64,000 nt of DNA, from NCBI GenBank assembly GCA_903893945.1, contig CAITOF010000057.1, positions 1-64,000 on the forward strand, given 5' to 3'. This document shows, piece after piece, positions 28,007 to 36,487 of this stretch; positions within the stretch are counted from its first letter, which is position 1, and each line of letters starts with the position of its first letter. This stretch comes from an uncultured Oxalobacteraceae bacterium (GTDB lineage: Bacteria > Pseudomonadota > Gammaproteobacteria > Burkholderiales > Burkholderiaceae_D). The translations under genes and the position numbers were made by a program. The notes beneath the pieces are model-generated. The model worked only from the letters and a program-made list of their open reading frames with translations, did not search any database and had not been told where the DNA came from.

Positions 28007-28699
28007 ATGCGAATTGCGGTACTCGACCATGACGCCACCGAACTGGAACTGGTCTGTTCCATCCTCACGTCGGCGGGTCATACCAGCTCTGCTTACCACA
28101 GCGGCGCAGACTTGATGAATCAACTGCGACGCGATGCTGCAGACATGCTGGTGCTGGATTGGCAGGTCGCCGACATCAGCGGCAAAGATGTGCTGTACTG
28201 GCTCCGGGAAAAGCAGCAGATGCGTGTCCCGGTGCTGTTCCTGACGAATCGCTCCGGAGAAGAAGACATCGTGGACGGCCTGGCCGCAGGTGCCAATGAC
28301 TACATGATCAAACCCCTGCGCCGCAGCGAACTGGTCGCCAGGGTGCAAGCCCTGCTGCGCCGCAGCTACCCGCACCAGCACATGCCCGAAAGCCTGGAAT
28401 TCGGCCCCTACATTTTCGAAACCCGCGCGGCGAAACTGTCGATTTCGGGCCGTCTGATCGAATTAACGCAGAAGGAATTTGATCTGGCCCTGCTGTTGTT
28501 CCGGCATCTGGGTCGGCCACTGTCTCGTGCGTACATACTGGAAGAAGTCTGGTCGCGTGATGTTGAAATACCATCGCGGACACTGGACACGCATATTTCG
28601 CGCGTACGGAACAAATTGCAATTACGTCCAGAAAACGGTTTCCGGCTGGCCCCCGTGTACAGTTACGGATATCGACTGGAACAAATTGCAGCCGAATAA
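28007..28699 (+). CDS. OmpR/PhoB-family response regulator
   Basis: Two-component transcription regulator of 230 residues. The receiver domain (1-115) has the acidic pocket (AVLDHD), the phospho-acceptor Asp51 in MLVLDWQ, the Thr in LFLTNRS and the Lys in YMIKPLRR. A winged-helix DNA-binding domain (about 130-226) shows IELTQKEFDLALLLFRHLG and SRTLDTHISRVRNKL. No histidine kinase is adjacent, so its signal is unknown. It lies directly upstream of hemA, which makes heme synthesis a possible target but does not prove it. Confidence 0.93.
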   Translation: MRIAVLDHDATELELVCSILTSAGHTSSAYHSGADLMNQLRRDAADMLVLDWQVADISGKDVLYWLREKQQMRVPVLFLTNRSGEEDIVDGLAAGANDYMIKPLRRSELVARVQALLRRSYPHQHMPESLEFGPYIFETRAAKLSISGRLIELTQKEFDLALLLFRHLGRPLSRAYILEEVWSRDVEIPSRTLDTHISRVRNKLQLRPENGFRLAPVYSYGYRLEQIAAE

Positions 28700-28720
28700 T
28701 CAGCACCGGGGCCCGCTCCG

Positions 28721-28741
28721 GTGTCACAGACACGCTATAAT
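28721..28741 (+). promoter_or_regulatory. hemA promoter region with adjoining palindrome
   Basis: A perfect TATAAT at 28736-28741 lies 55 bases before hemA. Immediately upstream is the palindrome GTGTC-ACA-GACAC (28721-28733), placed where a -35-bound regulator could act; no good -35 hexamer exists. A separate hairpin, CACCGG / CCGGTG (28704-28723), follows the response-regulator stop and overlaps it slightly. Confidence 0.4.
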
Positions 28742-28753
28742 TCCGGGCTGAAC

Positions 28754-28774
28754 TTTTCACCGGATTTTCACCGG
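28754..28774 (+). repeat. Two direct repeats in the hemA leader
   Basis: TTTTCACCGG occurs at 28754-28763 and again at 28765-28774, offset by 11 bases, about one helical turn. They fall just downstream of the predicted hemA start site. Such spacing suits side-by-side protein binding on one DNA face. Confidence 0.5.
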
Positions 28775-28796
28775 TAAATCAGGGTCCTTACATTAA

Positions 28797-30092
28797 ATGC
28801 AACTGCTCGCCGTCGGCCTCAACCACACCACAGCCCCTGTCGCTTTACGCGAAAAAGTGGCCTTTGCGCCCGACCGTCTGGGTCATGCGGTGGTCGCTGC
28901 GCGCCAGTTTCTGGGTCGAAACGAACCGGCGGACACCGTGTACGCGACTGGCTACGGCAGCGAAACGGCCATTTTATCGACCTGCAATCGCACTGAACTC
29001 TACATTGCCAGCCGTATTCCCGACACCGTCGACCGGGCCGCGCAGTTTCTGGCCGATTACCACCAGCTTCCGTTTTCCGAATTACGCCCGCATCTGTACA
29101 CCTTGCCGCAAGATGGCGCGGTGCGGCATGCTTTTCGGGTTGCGTCCGGTCTCGACTCGATGGTTCTGGGCGAACCGCAGATTCTGGGGCAGTTAAAAGA
29201 TGCCGTGCGCCAGTCCGACCAGGCTGGCGGTCTGGGTACATACCTGCACCAGCTTTTTCAGCGCACCTTTTCGGTCGCCAAGGAAGTGCGCAGCACAACC
29301 GACATTGGGGCGCACAGCGTTTCCATGGCGGCGGCAGCGGTCAGACTGGCGCAACGGATTTATGATGATTTTGCAGAGCAGCATGTACTGTTTATCGGTG
29401 CCGGTGAAATGATTGAATTGTGCGCAACGCACTTTGCTGCACAAAAACCCAAATCGGTCACGATTGCAAACCGGACCCTGGAGCGCGGATCGGCGCTGGC
29501 ACATCAGTTCAATGCACACGCCATACGCCTTGCCGAACTACCCGACCAGCTGGCCCAATTTGACATTGTGGTTTCCTGCACCGCCTCAACATTGCCGATT
29601 ATCGGCCTGGGTCTGGTGGAGCGTGCGATCAAGACGCGCAAACACAAACCGATGTTCATGGTCGATCTGGCGGTTCCGCGCGATATCGAACCGGAGGTCG
29701 CACGACTGAACGACGTTTTTTTATACACGGTCGATGATCTCGGCAATTTTGTACAAACCGGCATGGAAAACCGCCAGTCCGCGGTTGCGCAGGCGGAAGC
29801 CATCATTGAAACACGGGTGCAGTCGTTCATGCATTGGGTCGATGGTCGCGCCGTGGTGCCTGTCATCCAGGAACTGCACGAAAATGGCGAAATTCTGCGC
29901 CAGAATGAACTGGATCGCGCGCGCCGCATGCTGGCGCGGGGCGACGACATTGACGCCGTGCTGGAGGCGCTCTCCAAAGGCCTGACCGCCAAATTCCTGC
30001 ATGGCTCGCAGGAAGTCCTGCACAGAACACAGGGTGATGAGCGTGCCCAGATCGCCGCGTTACTACCGCAACTGTTTCGCTCAAAGCGTTAG
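28797..30092 (+). CDS. hemA: Glutamyl-tRNA reductase
   Basis: First step of C5-pathway tetrapyrrole synthesis: NADPH-dependent reduction of glutamyl-tRNA to glutamate-1-semialdehyde. The catalytic Cys63 lies in [24 protein letters not shown] is the typical N-terminus; [17 protein letters not shown] and the NADPH-binding [14 protein letters not shown] follow, then the C-terminal dimerisation domain. Compared with enterobacterial HemA (Cys50) there is a small insertion of about 13 residues before the Cys (around [15 protein letters not shown]). Length 431 is normal. A plentiful heme supply would suit the multiheme cytochromes downstream. Confidence 0.97.
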   Translation: MQLLAVGLNHTTAPVALREKVAFAPDRLGHAVVAARQFLGRNEPADTVYATGYGSETAILSTCNRTELYIASRIPDTVDRAAQFLADYHQLPFSELRPHLYTLPQDGAVRHAFRVASGLDSMVLGEPQILGQLKDAVRQSDQAGGLGTYLHQLFQRTFSVAKEVRSTTDIGAHSVSMAAAAVRLAQRIYDDFAEQHVLFIGAGEMIELCATHFAAQKPKSVTIANRTLERGSALAHQFNAHAIRLAELPDQLAQFDIVVSCTASTLPIIGLGLVERAIKTRKHKPMFMVDLAVPRDIEPEVARLNDVFLYTVDDLGNFVQTGMENRQSAVAQAEAIIETRVQSFMHWVDGRAVVPVIQELHENGEILRQNELDRARRMLARGDDIDAVLEALSKGLTAKFLHGSQEVLHRTQGDERAQIAALLPQLFRSKR

Positions 30093-30178
30093 CTGAGCGC
30101 ACCTCTGCCTGCCCGAGAGGTTGCCGGGCCACGCGTTACCAGATCCATTCACCCATACCGACTTAAAGAGGAACCCAG

Positions 30179-31258
30179 TTGAAACCTTCGATGCTCACCA
30201 AACTCGATCACCTGGCGGAACGTTTGGTTGAAATTAATCAACTGCTAATGCAAGAAGGTAGTACGTCCAATATGGACAGCTACCGCAAACTGAATCGCGA
30301 ACATGCCGAATTAACCCCGGTGGTCGAGCTGTATCACCGTTACCAGCTTGCGCAGCAGGATATCAGCTCGGCGCAGGACATGCTGTCCGATCCGGACATG
30401 AAGGAATTTGCGCTTGAGGAAATCAATAACGCCAGAACGGTGATTGACAATCTGGACGGTGAACTCCAGAAAATGCTGTTGCCGAAAGATCCCAACGATG
30501 AACGCAACATCATTCTGGAAATTCGTGCCGGGACCGGCGGCGACGAGTCTGCCCTGTTTGCCGGCGATTTATTGCGCATGTACACCCGCTACGCCGAACG
30601 CAACCGCTGGCAGGTTGAAATGATGTCGGAGTCGCCGTCAGATCTGGGCGGCTACAAGGAAGTCATCATCCGGATTGCCGGTCTTGGTGCCTATTCCAAG
30701 CTGAAATTCGAATCCGGCGGACACCGGGTACAACGCGTTCCCGCCACCGAAACCCAGGGACGGATCCACACCTCGGCCTGCACAGTGGCGGTGATGCCGG
30801 AAGCCGACGAACTGACGGATGTGATCATCAACAACGCCGACCTGCGCATAGACACCTTCCGCGCCTCCGGCGCCGGTGGCCAGCACATCAACAAAACCGA
30901 TTCCGCGGTAAGATTAACCCACATTCCGACCGGCATCGTTGTCGAATGTCAGGACGGTCGCAGCCAGCACCAGAACAAGGCCCAGGCCATGCGGGTCCTG
31001 GCCAGCCGCATCATGGACGGCCAGTTAAGGGAAAAACAGGCCAGGGAAGCCGCCACCCGGAAGAGCCTGATCGGCTCCGGCGACCGCAGCGAACGCATAC
31101 GGACCTACAACTTCCCGCAAGGCCGAATGACCGATCACCGAATTAATCTCACCTTATACAAACTTGATTTTATAATGGATGGCGATTTAACCGAACTGAC
31201 CAACGCCCTGCTAGCAGAACACCAGGCAGAACTGCTGGCACAGCTGGCTGACAACTGA
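30179..31258 (+). CDS. prfA: Peptide chain release factor 1
   Basis: Recognises UAA and UAG and triggers peptide release. The start is TTG at 30179: it follows AGAGGAA at good distance and yields MKPSML, matching the usual MKPS N-terminus; the ATG at 30191 would cut it. Motifs: the PAT tripeptide in [13 protein letters not shown] for stop-codon reading and the catalytic GGQ in [15 protein letters not shown]. Length 359 is typical. It follows hemA, as in many proteobacteria, and dsbB separates it from its modifying enzyme gene prmC. Confidence 0.97.
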   Translation: MKPSMLTKLDHLAERLVEINQLLMQEGSTSNMDSYRKLNREHAELTPVVELYHRYQLAQQDISSAQDMLSDPDMKEFALEEINNARTVIDNLDGELQKMLLPKDPNDERNIILEIRAGTGGDESALFAGDLLRMYTRYAERNRWQVEMMSESPSDLGGYKEVIIRIAGLGAYSKLKFESGGHRVQRVPATETQGRIHTSACTVAVMPEADELTDVIINNADLRIDTFRASGAGGQHINKTDSAVRLTHIPTGIVVECQDGRSQHQNKAQAMRVLASRIMDGQLREKQAREAATRKSLIGSGDRSERIRTYNFPQGRMTDHRINLTLYKLDFIMDGDLTELTNALLAEHQAELLAQLADN

Positions 31259-31381
31259 TGGCGATGTTGCCGTTGCCAGTACTGTTGAACAGTGCGCCGG
31301 TCAGCGATAGCAGGCCGTAATGATGCGACGCCGACGTGAAGCGACGCGAACACCGATTTTATTCTTGCCCGATATACGACG

Positions 31382-31861
31382 ATGAAAACAACGAAACCCG
31401 TATTGCTGCTGACAGCGGCAACCAGCCTCTCCCTGATCGGAGTTGCCCTCTACTTCCAGCTGGCAGACCGCATGCTACCCTGCCCTCTGTGCGTCATTCA
31501 GCGCTACGCCTTCATCGTCATCGCCATCGGCAGCCTGATAGCCATAGGCAAATCCAGCCTGAAACGGAAGATAGGCTGCGGTATCGGCCTGTATGGCGCA
31601 TTGAGCGGTGCCGGAGTCGCCCTGCACCAGTTGTACGTTATCGCCCACCCCGACATCAAATGCGGCATAGACCCGGTGCAGACCGCTGTCAACAGCCTGC
31701 CGTTTGCAGACTGGCTGCCCGACGTATTCATGGCCGAAGGTTTATGTGGCACCTATTACGATCCGATACTGGGTTTGTCCATCCCGCAGTGGGCCCTGAC
31801 CTGGTTTATTATCTATACCGTGACATTATCGGTCGTACTGTTCAAAGGGAAATCAGCCTGA
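31382..31861 (+). CDS. dsbB: Disulfide bond formation protein DsbB
   Basis: Inner-membrane protein that reoxidises DsbA with quinone. Four membrane helices are visible in 159 residues. The first periplasmic Cys pair is PCPLCVIQR (about 34-37); the second is formed by the Cys in DIKCGIDPVQT and the one in AEGLCGTYYD. Both pairs are present, so the protein should be active. It lies between prfA and prmC, an unusual position, with 17 bases to prmC. Confidence 0.94.
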   Translation: MKTTKPVLLLTAATSLSLIGVALYFQLADRMLPCPLCVIQRYAFIVIAIGSLIAIGKSSLKRKIGCGIGLYGALSGAGVALHQLYVIAHPDIKCGIDPVQTAVNSLPFADWLPDVFMAEGLCGTYYDPILGLSIPQWALTWFIIYTVTLSVVLFKGKSA

Positions 31862-31878
31862 GCTGACTTCATTCACGC

Positions 31879-32688
31879 ATGCAACGCATAGCCCACCTGC
31901 TGACTGCATCGACGTTGCCGGTTCTGGAAGCACGAATGCTGCTGATGCATGTGCTGAAAAAAACCCGGGTTGAGTTAATTACCCAATCAGACTATCCGCT
32001 GTCCGAGACTGAACTGGCCACCTACCTCGATCTGTGCCAGCGACGCGAACGCGGCGAGCCTGTTGCCTATCTGACCGGTCACCGGGAATTTTTTGGTTTG
32101 CCACTCAAGGTCAGCGCCGATGTCCTGATTCCCCGCCCGGATACCGAATTGCTGGTCGAACTTGGAATAAGCCATGCACCGCCAGGCTCGAATCTGCTCG
32201 ATCTGGGCACCGGTTCCGGCGCCATCGCCATTGCGCTCGCGCGCCAGCGTCCTGATTTGCAGATATGGGCCACTGACATCAGCGCGGCGGCGTTATCTGT
32301 GGCCAAGGACAATGCGCTTACGCATGCATGCCAGATTGAATTCGCTGAAAGCAACTGGTTCGCCGAACTGCCTGACAGACAATGGCAAACCATCGTGTCC
32401 AATCCGCCCTACATTGAACGCGACGATCCGCATCTGGAACAGGGCGATTTGCGCTTTGAACCGATCGACGCGCTGACGGATCATGCCGACGGACTGACCG
32501 CTTACCGGCAGATTATCCATGGCGCAACGACACGATTAACCCAGGGCGGCTGGCTGCTGCTTGAACATGGATACGACCAGGCACAGTCAGTACGGGACCT
32601 GCTGGTATCAAACGGATTTACCGGTGTACGGAGCTGGACGGACATTGCTGGCATTGAACGCGTTTCCGGCGGCACAAACCGGATCTGA
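31879..32688 (+). CDS. prmC: Release factor glutamine methyltransferase
   Basis: Methylates the Gln of the GGQ motif in RF1 and RF2 using AdoMet. An N-terminal helical domain (1-75) precedes a Rossmann methyltransferase fold with LLDLGTGSGAIAIALA and the substrate-binding NPPYIERDDPHL. Length 269 and motifs are typical. It is the partner of prfA two genes upstream and ends this plus-strand run, convergent with the cytochrome operon. Confidence 0.96.
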   Translation: MQRIAHLLTASTLPVLEARMLLMHVLKKTRVELITQSDYPLSETELATYLDLCQRRERGEPVAYLTGHREFFGLPLKVSADVLIPRPDTELLVELGISHAPPGSNLLDLGTGSGAIAIALARQRPDLQIWATDISAAALSVAKDNALTHACQIEFAESNWFAELPDRQWQTIVSNPPYIERDDPHLEQGDLRFEPIDALTDHADGLTAYRQIIHGATTRLTQGGWLLLEHGYDQAQSVRDLLVSNGFTGVRSWTDIAGIERVSGGTNRI

Positions 32689-32715
32689 GTGGCGGGTCCG
32701 AAGATTCATCCGACA

Positions 32716-35136
32716 TCAACCAAGCCGGTTATTTTTCAGGTAGTGTTCCGGTGAAATACGGATCGCCGCTCCCGTCGGGCAGGCGCGGACACAGGCCGAC
32801 CCGCCCGGCAGGTCTTTACAGAGATCGCATTTGACCGCTTTCTTCTGCGCCGCCGGATCCTCATCAGCCTGACGCTGACCGGGCGCCGCGCCCAATCCGA
32901 ACAGTGTCCACAAGAGTCCGGCACCTTTTTTGGGTGGCGTCTGCACTGCCATCTGAATCACGCCGTACGGACAATTCCGTTCGCAATTGCCGCACCCTAT
33001 GCAGGCGTCACTGATAAACACCTCGCCCTGTTCCGAACGGCCTATGGCATCGGGCGGGCAATCTTTCATGCACAGCGGATTTTCACAATGGCGACAGGCT
33101 GTCGGCAAATGTATGCTGGAAAATGACGGTCCAGCCTCACGTTCCAGCCTCGAGGTGCCCTGGTGCGTCTCGGCGCAGGCCGTTTCACAATTGTTGCAGT
33201 TGATGCACAGCGATTCATCAATCAGCAAGACGTCCGATGCTTCGCCTATACCCTGACCCAGCAGAAACCGGATCAGCTCACTTTCACGGTCGGTACTGTG
33301 CTCGAGCATCACATTGGCCTGCGTGCGCTTGATGACATGCTCATCCATCGCTTTGCGCAGCAGCGGATACGCAGCCAGTTGTGACTTGATGCATTCACTG
33401 TTCAGCACCAGCACTTCTGTCAGTACTGTCGCCGTGACTGTCGCGGTTCGCGGAACGTCACTCAGCAGTGCCATTTCGCCGACATAGTTGCCTGCAGAGA
33501 CGTAGGAAATAATGCGCTCTTTACCCTCGGTCATCTTGGACACTATCACTGAACCGCGCCGGATCAGATACAGCCCGTCGGCGACATCACCCTCCCTGAA
33601 CAGGACCTCATTGGTATTGTATCTGCGCATCTCCACCCTGCTTTCCATCAGCTCGTCGATGGCTTGCGGTGTCAGCATCGGGCCGATGTAATTTGAAATG
33701 GCATGGCGTATGAACACTTCATCAATCCGTTTGCGCACCTCGTCAACCGCTGCAATCAGTTTCAGGATGGTACGGCGCGGCGATTCCAGCAGGACGCAGC
33801 GGCTTCCGGCGCGTATCGTGGCTGCCCGGCGTCGCCCCGAGATCAGTCCCATCTCGCCAAAATAGCGTCCTTTGCCGAGTGTGACCCGTTTCTGTTCGCC
33901 ACTGGCTTCGATGATCTCGACCTGTACCTCACCCTCGAGAATGGTGAAAAAGGTGTTGGTGTAATCGTATTTTTTGAAAATGATGTCGTTTGACGCCGGC
34001 AACAGCAGGGTGGATTCCAGTAAAAAATCACGCAACTGAAGTCTGGACATGCCGTGAAACAGAGGTATCGATACGAGCATGTCATGAATCACCGCCGACA
34101 CTGGCTCTGCGGGTTTCCATGGCCTGAATTTTTCCTGCAACAACGGTTCATCAACCGGACCGACGGGCTTGCCGATGATGGTCTGCACCACCTCGTAACC
34201 CTGATTCATGGCCTGCTTGATCAGCGGGTAACCTGCCAGGGCCCCCACTATATACAGACCCGGCACGTTCGATTCATACGATTCCGACAAAACCGGCACC
34301 GCGCCGGGATGCGTGTTTGGAAACTCGACCCCAAAGCTTTCAATCAGTTTTCGCGGCGGTGTCGCGCCAAGCCGGGCAATGACCCGGTGACACGCGATGA
34401 AACGTTCACCTTCCTTGCCATTGAACACATAATTGAGCGGCAAGTCACCGGAACGATCTTCAATTCGCAGCGTGGTCGCACTGTGCTGGATACGAACCTT
34501 GCCCGCTTTGTCCGCGGCAATAATAAGATTGCGATTGGTCTCCTTGCAGATGACGATCTCTTCCCCGCGGTTCATCAGGTACACCGTGTTTCTGTTCCCC
34601 AATGCCAATGCGTTTTCAATCGCTGCATCGCCGGCACCAATCACCACGATGGTTTCGCCGACAAATTCATCCGGATCGGTCAGCGTATACTGGACACGCG
34701 GATGGTGTTCACCGGCTGTTCCCAGCGTCCTGATATTGCCCTGCATGCCTATACCGAGTATCACTGACGCACCGGTGTACTCGCTTCCGTCTTCACAGCG
34801 GAGGGTGAACAGGGCGCGCTCGCTGTCGCGCAGAATAAAATTGACCTTCTTGCCATACGCTATGTTGATGCCAAGCCGGCCGATCTCGGTGTTCCAGGTA
34901 TCGAGCAGGGTTTCACGCTGACACGCGGAAAAGCTGATATCACTGCGCAGCGGTATCATGCCCGGTTCAGCCATGACATGTTTGCCTTTTTGATAGTTGA
35001 AAATGGTGTCCGAAGCGTGAGTCGGCTGCGCCTCAAGCAATATATGGCGAACACCCAGCGCCTGCGCCCTGGCCGCAGCCGACAGGCCTGCCGGACCGGA
35101 TCCGACGATCACAATTGCGTACATTTCATCTGCCAT
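32716..35136 (-). CDS. Flavoprotein with two cNMP-binding domains and ferredoxin-like clusters
   Basis: Predicted cytoplasmic 806-residue fusion. Residues about 5-320 are a thioredoxin-reductase-like FAD/NAD(P) oxidoreductase (IVIVGSGPAGLSAAARA; second nucleotide motif VVIGAGDAAIENALAL). About 355-470 and 495-610 are two cyclic-nucleotide-binding domains (YFGEMGLISGRRRAATI and YVGEMALLSDVPRTATV). The last 165 residues hold four ferredoxin-like Cys sets (CINCNNCETAC, CRHCENPLCMKDCP, CIGCGNCERNCP, CDLCKDL...CVRACP), as in electron-transfer subunits. There is no CxxC redox-active pair of thioredoxin reductase in the flavin part. The start at 35136 follows GGAG. It is the last gene of the cytochrome operon, overlapping the preceding one by 11 bases. 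Confidence 0.85.
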   Translation of the reverse strand: MADEMYAIVIVGSGPAGLSAAARAQALGVRHILLEAQPTHASDTIFNYQKGKHVMAEPGMIPLRSDISFSACQRETLLDTWNTEIGRLGINIAYGKKVNFILRDSERALFTLRCEDGSEYTGASVILGIGMQGNIRTLGTAGEHHPRVQYTLTDPDEFVGETIVVIGAGDAAIENALALGNRNTVYLMNRGEEIVICKETNRNLIIAADKAGKVRIQHSATTLRIEDRSGDLPLNYVFNGKEGERFIACHRVIARLGATPPRKLIESFGVEFPNTHPGAVPVLSESYESNVPGLYIVGALAGYPLIKQAMNQGYEVVQTIIGKPVGPVDEPLLQEKFRPWKPAEPVSAVIHDMLVSIPLFHGMSRLQLRDFLLESTLLLPASNDIIFKKYDYTNTFFTILEGEVQVEIIEASGEQKRVTLGKGRYFGEMGLISGRRRAATIRAGSRCVLLESPRRTILKLIAAVDEVRKRIDEVFIRHAISNYIGPMLTPQAIDELMESRVEMRRYNTNEVLFREGDVADGLYLIRRGSVIVSKMTEGKERIISYVSAGNYVGEMALLSDVPRTATVTATVLTEVLVLNSECIKSQLAAYPLLRKAMDEHVIKRTQANVMLEHSTDRESELIRFLLGQGIGEASDVLLIDESLCINCNNCETACAETHQGTSRLEREAGPSFSSIHLPTACRHCENPLCMKDCPPDAIGRSEQGEVFISDACIGCGNCERNCPYGVIQMAVQTPPKKGAGLLWTLFGLGAAPGQRQADEDPAAQKKAVKCDLCKDLPGGSACVRACPTGAAIRISPEHYLKNNRLG

Positions 35137-36487
35137 TTGCATTTCTCCGCCCATCAGGTTCCGTGCCCGCTTCCTGCCCTGGCATGGCGGCGCGCAATCC
35201 GGCCAATGCCAGTCTGAAGGTCGCCGGTTTATACCGCTCCTGGTCCGCCAGCGCGCTACGCATCAACGCCAGGTGCCGATTTATTTCCGCCACATTTTTC
35301 AGGCCCGACCGGTGATTCAGCATCGCTGTCAGGCTTGAAATCGACATATAGGCCTGTTCAGCATCCGCGTAATCCGTGTAGTTGTCGGCACCGGCCTCAT
35401 TGATCAGACTTTGCAGCAGCGGTCCTGATTCGGCGAGCCCAACCGGTCCCTGTTCAAGCTGGAGCAGGTAGCGGTGTATGGTTGCCGATAATGTGCGCGC
35501 CAATCCGACTGTTTCCTGATCACTGGCATTACTGGAAATGGCGACATGCAATGCGCTGACCTGATTGTTGAATGCACCGGATCCAGCCGGATCAATGAGC
35601 GCAATAATGGCTCTCAGCATCAGCAGGTTGCTGTCATTCAGGTGTATCCGGCCGGGGCCCAGTCCCAAGCGTGGCGAATAGTTTTTTTCGCTCATGCGAT
35701 GATGGCAGGCATTGCAGTCAAACAGGGCCAGCTCGGGAAAAAGACCGTCGCGCCCCTGCTTCGGGTTGGCAAACACCGTGAGCAGCTGTTCCGATGCGAC
35801 CGCCTGGCCGATCGCCCACGCCTGCAGTGCGTCAGCGTCGCCTTTGCGCCTCGGACCGTTCACATCCGTTTTGTAATGCGCCGGCGCCAGCACAGAAAAT
35901 GTGCCCAGCTCAAAGGACAGTCTTGGGTGCCCGGCCGCTATCATCCGGTGCGTGACAAACCGGCTGTCATCACCGAAGTGGCAGGACAGGCACAAACGGG
36001 CTCTCTCTACCGACCGGTCGGTCGGGTACAGACCCCGGGCAACGTTGTCTTCATGGGTTGCGCCCTGCGCCGTATGAGAGGCGATCCATTGTTCCGCCGG
36101 GCCGTGGCAGGCCTCGCAGCCGACACCTTCGGTGGCCACGAAACGCTCGCCGCGCAGGGTCACCGGCGGATTATGGGTGTGGCAGTTCAGGCAGAGGCTC
36201 GACTGGCTGGCAGGTTGTTTCAATCCAAGGGCGACAGCCATGTTCCGTGACTTTTCGTTCAGTAACACGTTATAGGCCTGCGAATGCCGGTCCAGACGCA
36301 ACCAGGTCGTGTATTCATTCTGCAGTACACTCGACTTTTCCCATGGGGTTATGGCGCCGTGGCAGGTGCTGCTGGCACAATTAACCGTTCCCACTGTCTG
36401 ATGCGGCGACGCCACCGGCAATTCCGGTTCGGCGCATGCGCCGGTCCAGAACAGCAGGCCAAAAAGGGCATACACGATCAGGTTCAT
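35126..36487 (-). CDS. Periplasmic multiheme cytochrome c (4 CXXCH plus one CX4CH)
   Basis: Exported c-type cytochrome of 453 residues. ATG 36487 overlaps the stop of the decaheme gene (ATGA) and gives a signal peptide MNLIVYALFGLLFWTGACA. Four CXXCH motifs are seen (CLNCH, CEACH, CLSCH, CNACH) and one expanded CX4CH (NCASSTCHG) near the mature N-terminus. The C-terminal third has no heme motif and is helical. The overall pattern resembles cytochrome c554-like proteins. It probably shuttles electrons in the periplasm between the membrane components. Confidence 0.85.
   Translation of the reverse strand: MNLIVYALFGLLFWTGACAEPELPVASPHQTVGTVNCASSTCHGAITPWEKSSVLQNEYTTWLRLDRHSQAYNVLLNEKSRNMAVALGLKQPASQSSLCLNCHTHNPPVTLRGERFVATEGVGCEACHGPAEQWIASHTAQGATHEDNVARGLYPTDRSVERARLCLSCHFGDDSRFVTHRMIAAGHPRLSFELGTFSVLAPAHYKTDVNGPRRKGDADALQAWAIGQAVASEQLLTVFANPKQGRDGLFPELALFDCNACHHRMSEKNYSPRLGLGPGRIHLNDSNLLMLRAIIALIDPAGSGAFNNQVSALHVAISSNASDQETVGLARTLSATIHRYLLQLEQGPVGLAESGPLLQSLINEAGADNYTDYADAEQAYMSISSLTAMLNHRSGLKNVAEINRHLALMRSALADQERYKPATFRLALAGLRAAMPGQEAGTEPDGRRNANGR

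Noticed and set aside
31281-31293. ACTGTTGAACAGT as a LexA-like operator before dsbB
   Set aside because: The half-sites are too close (LexA boxes need CTGT-N8-ACAG), so only the symmetry remains.
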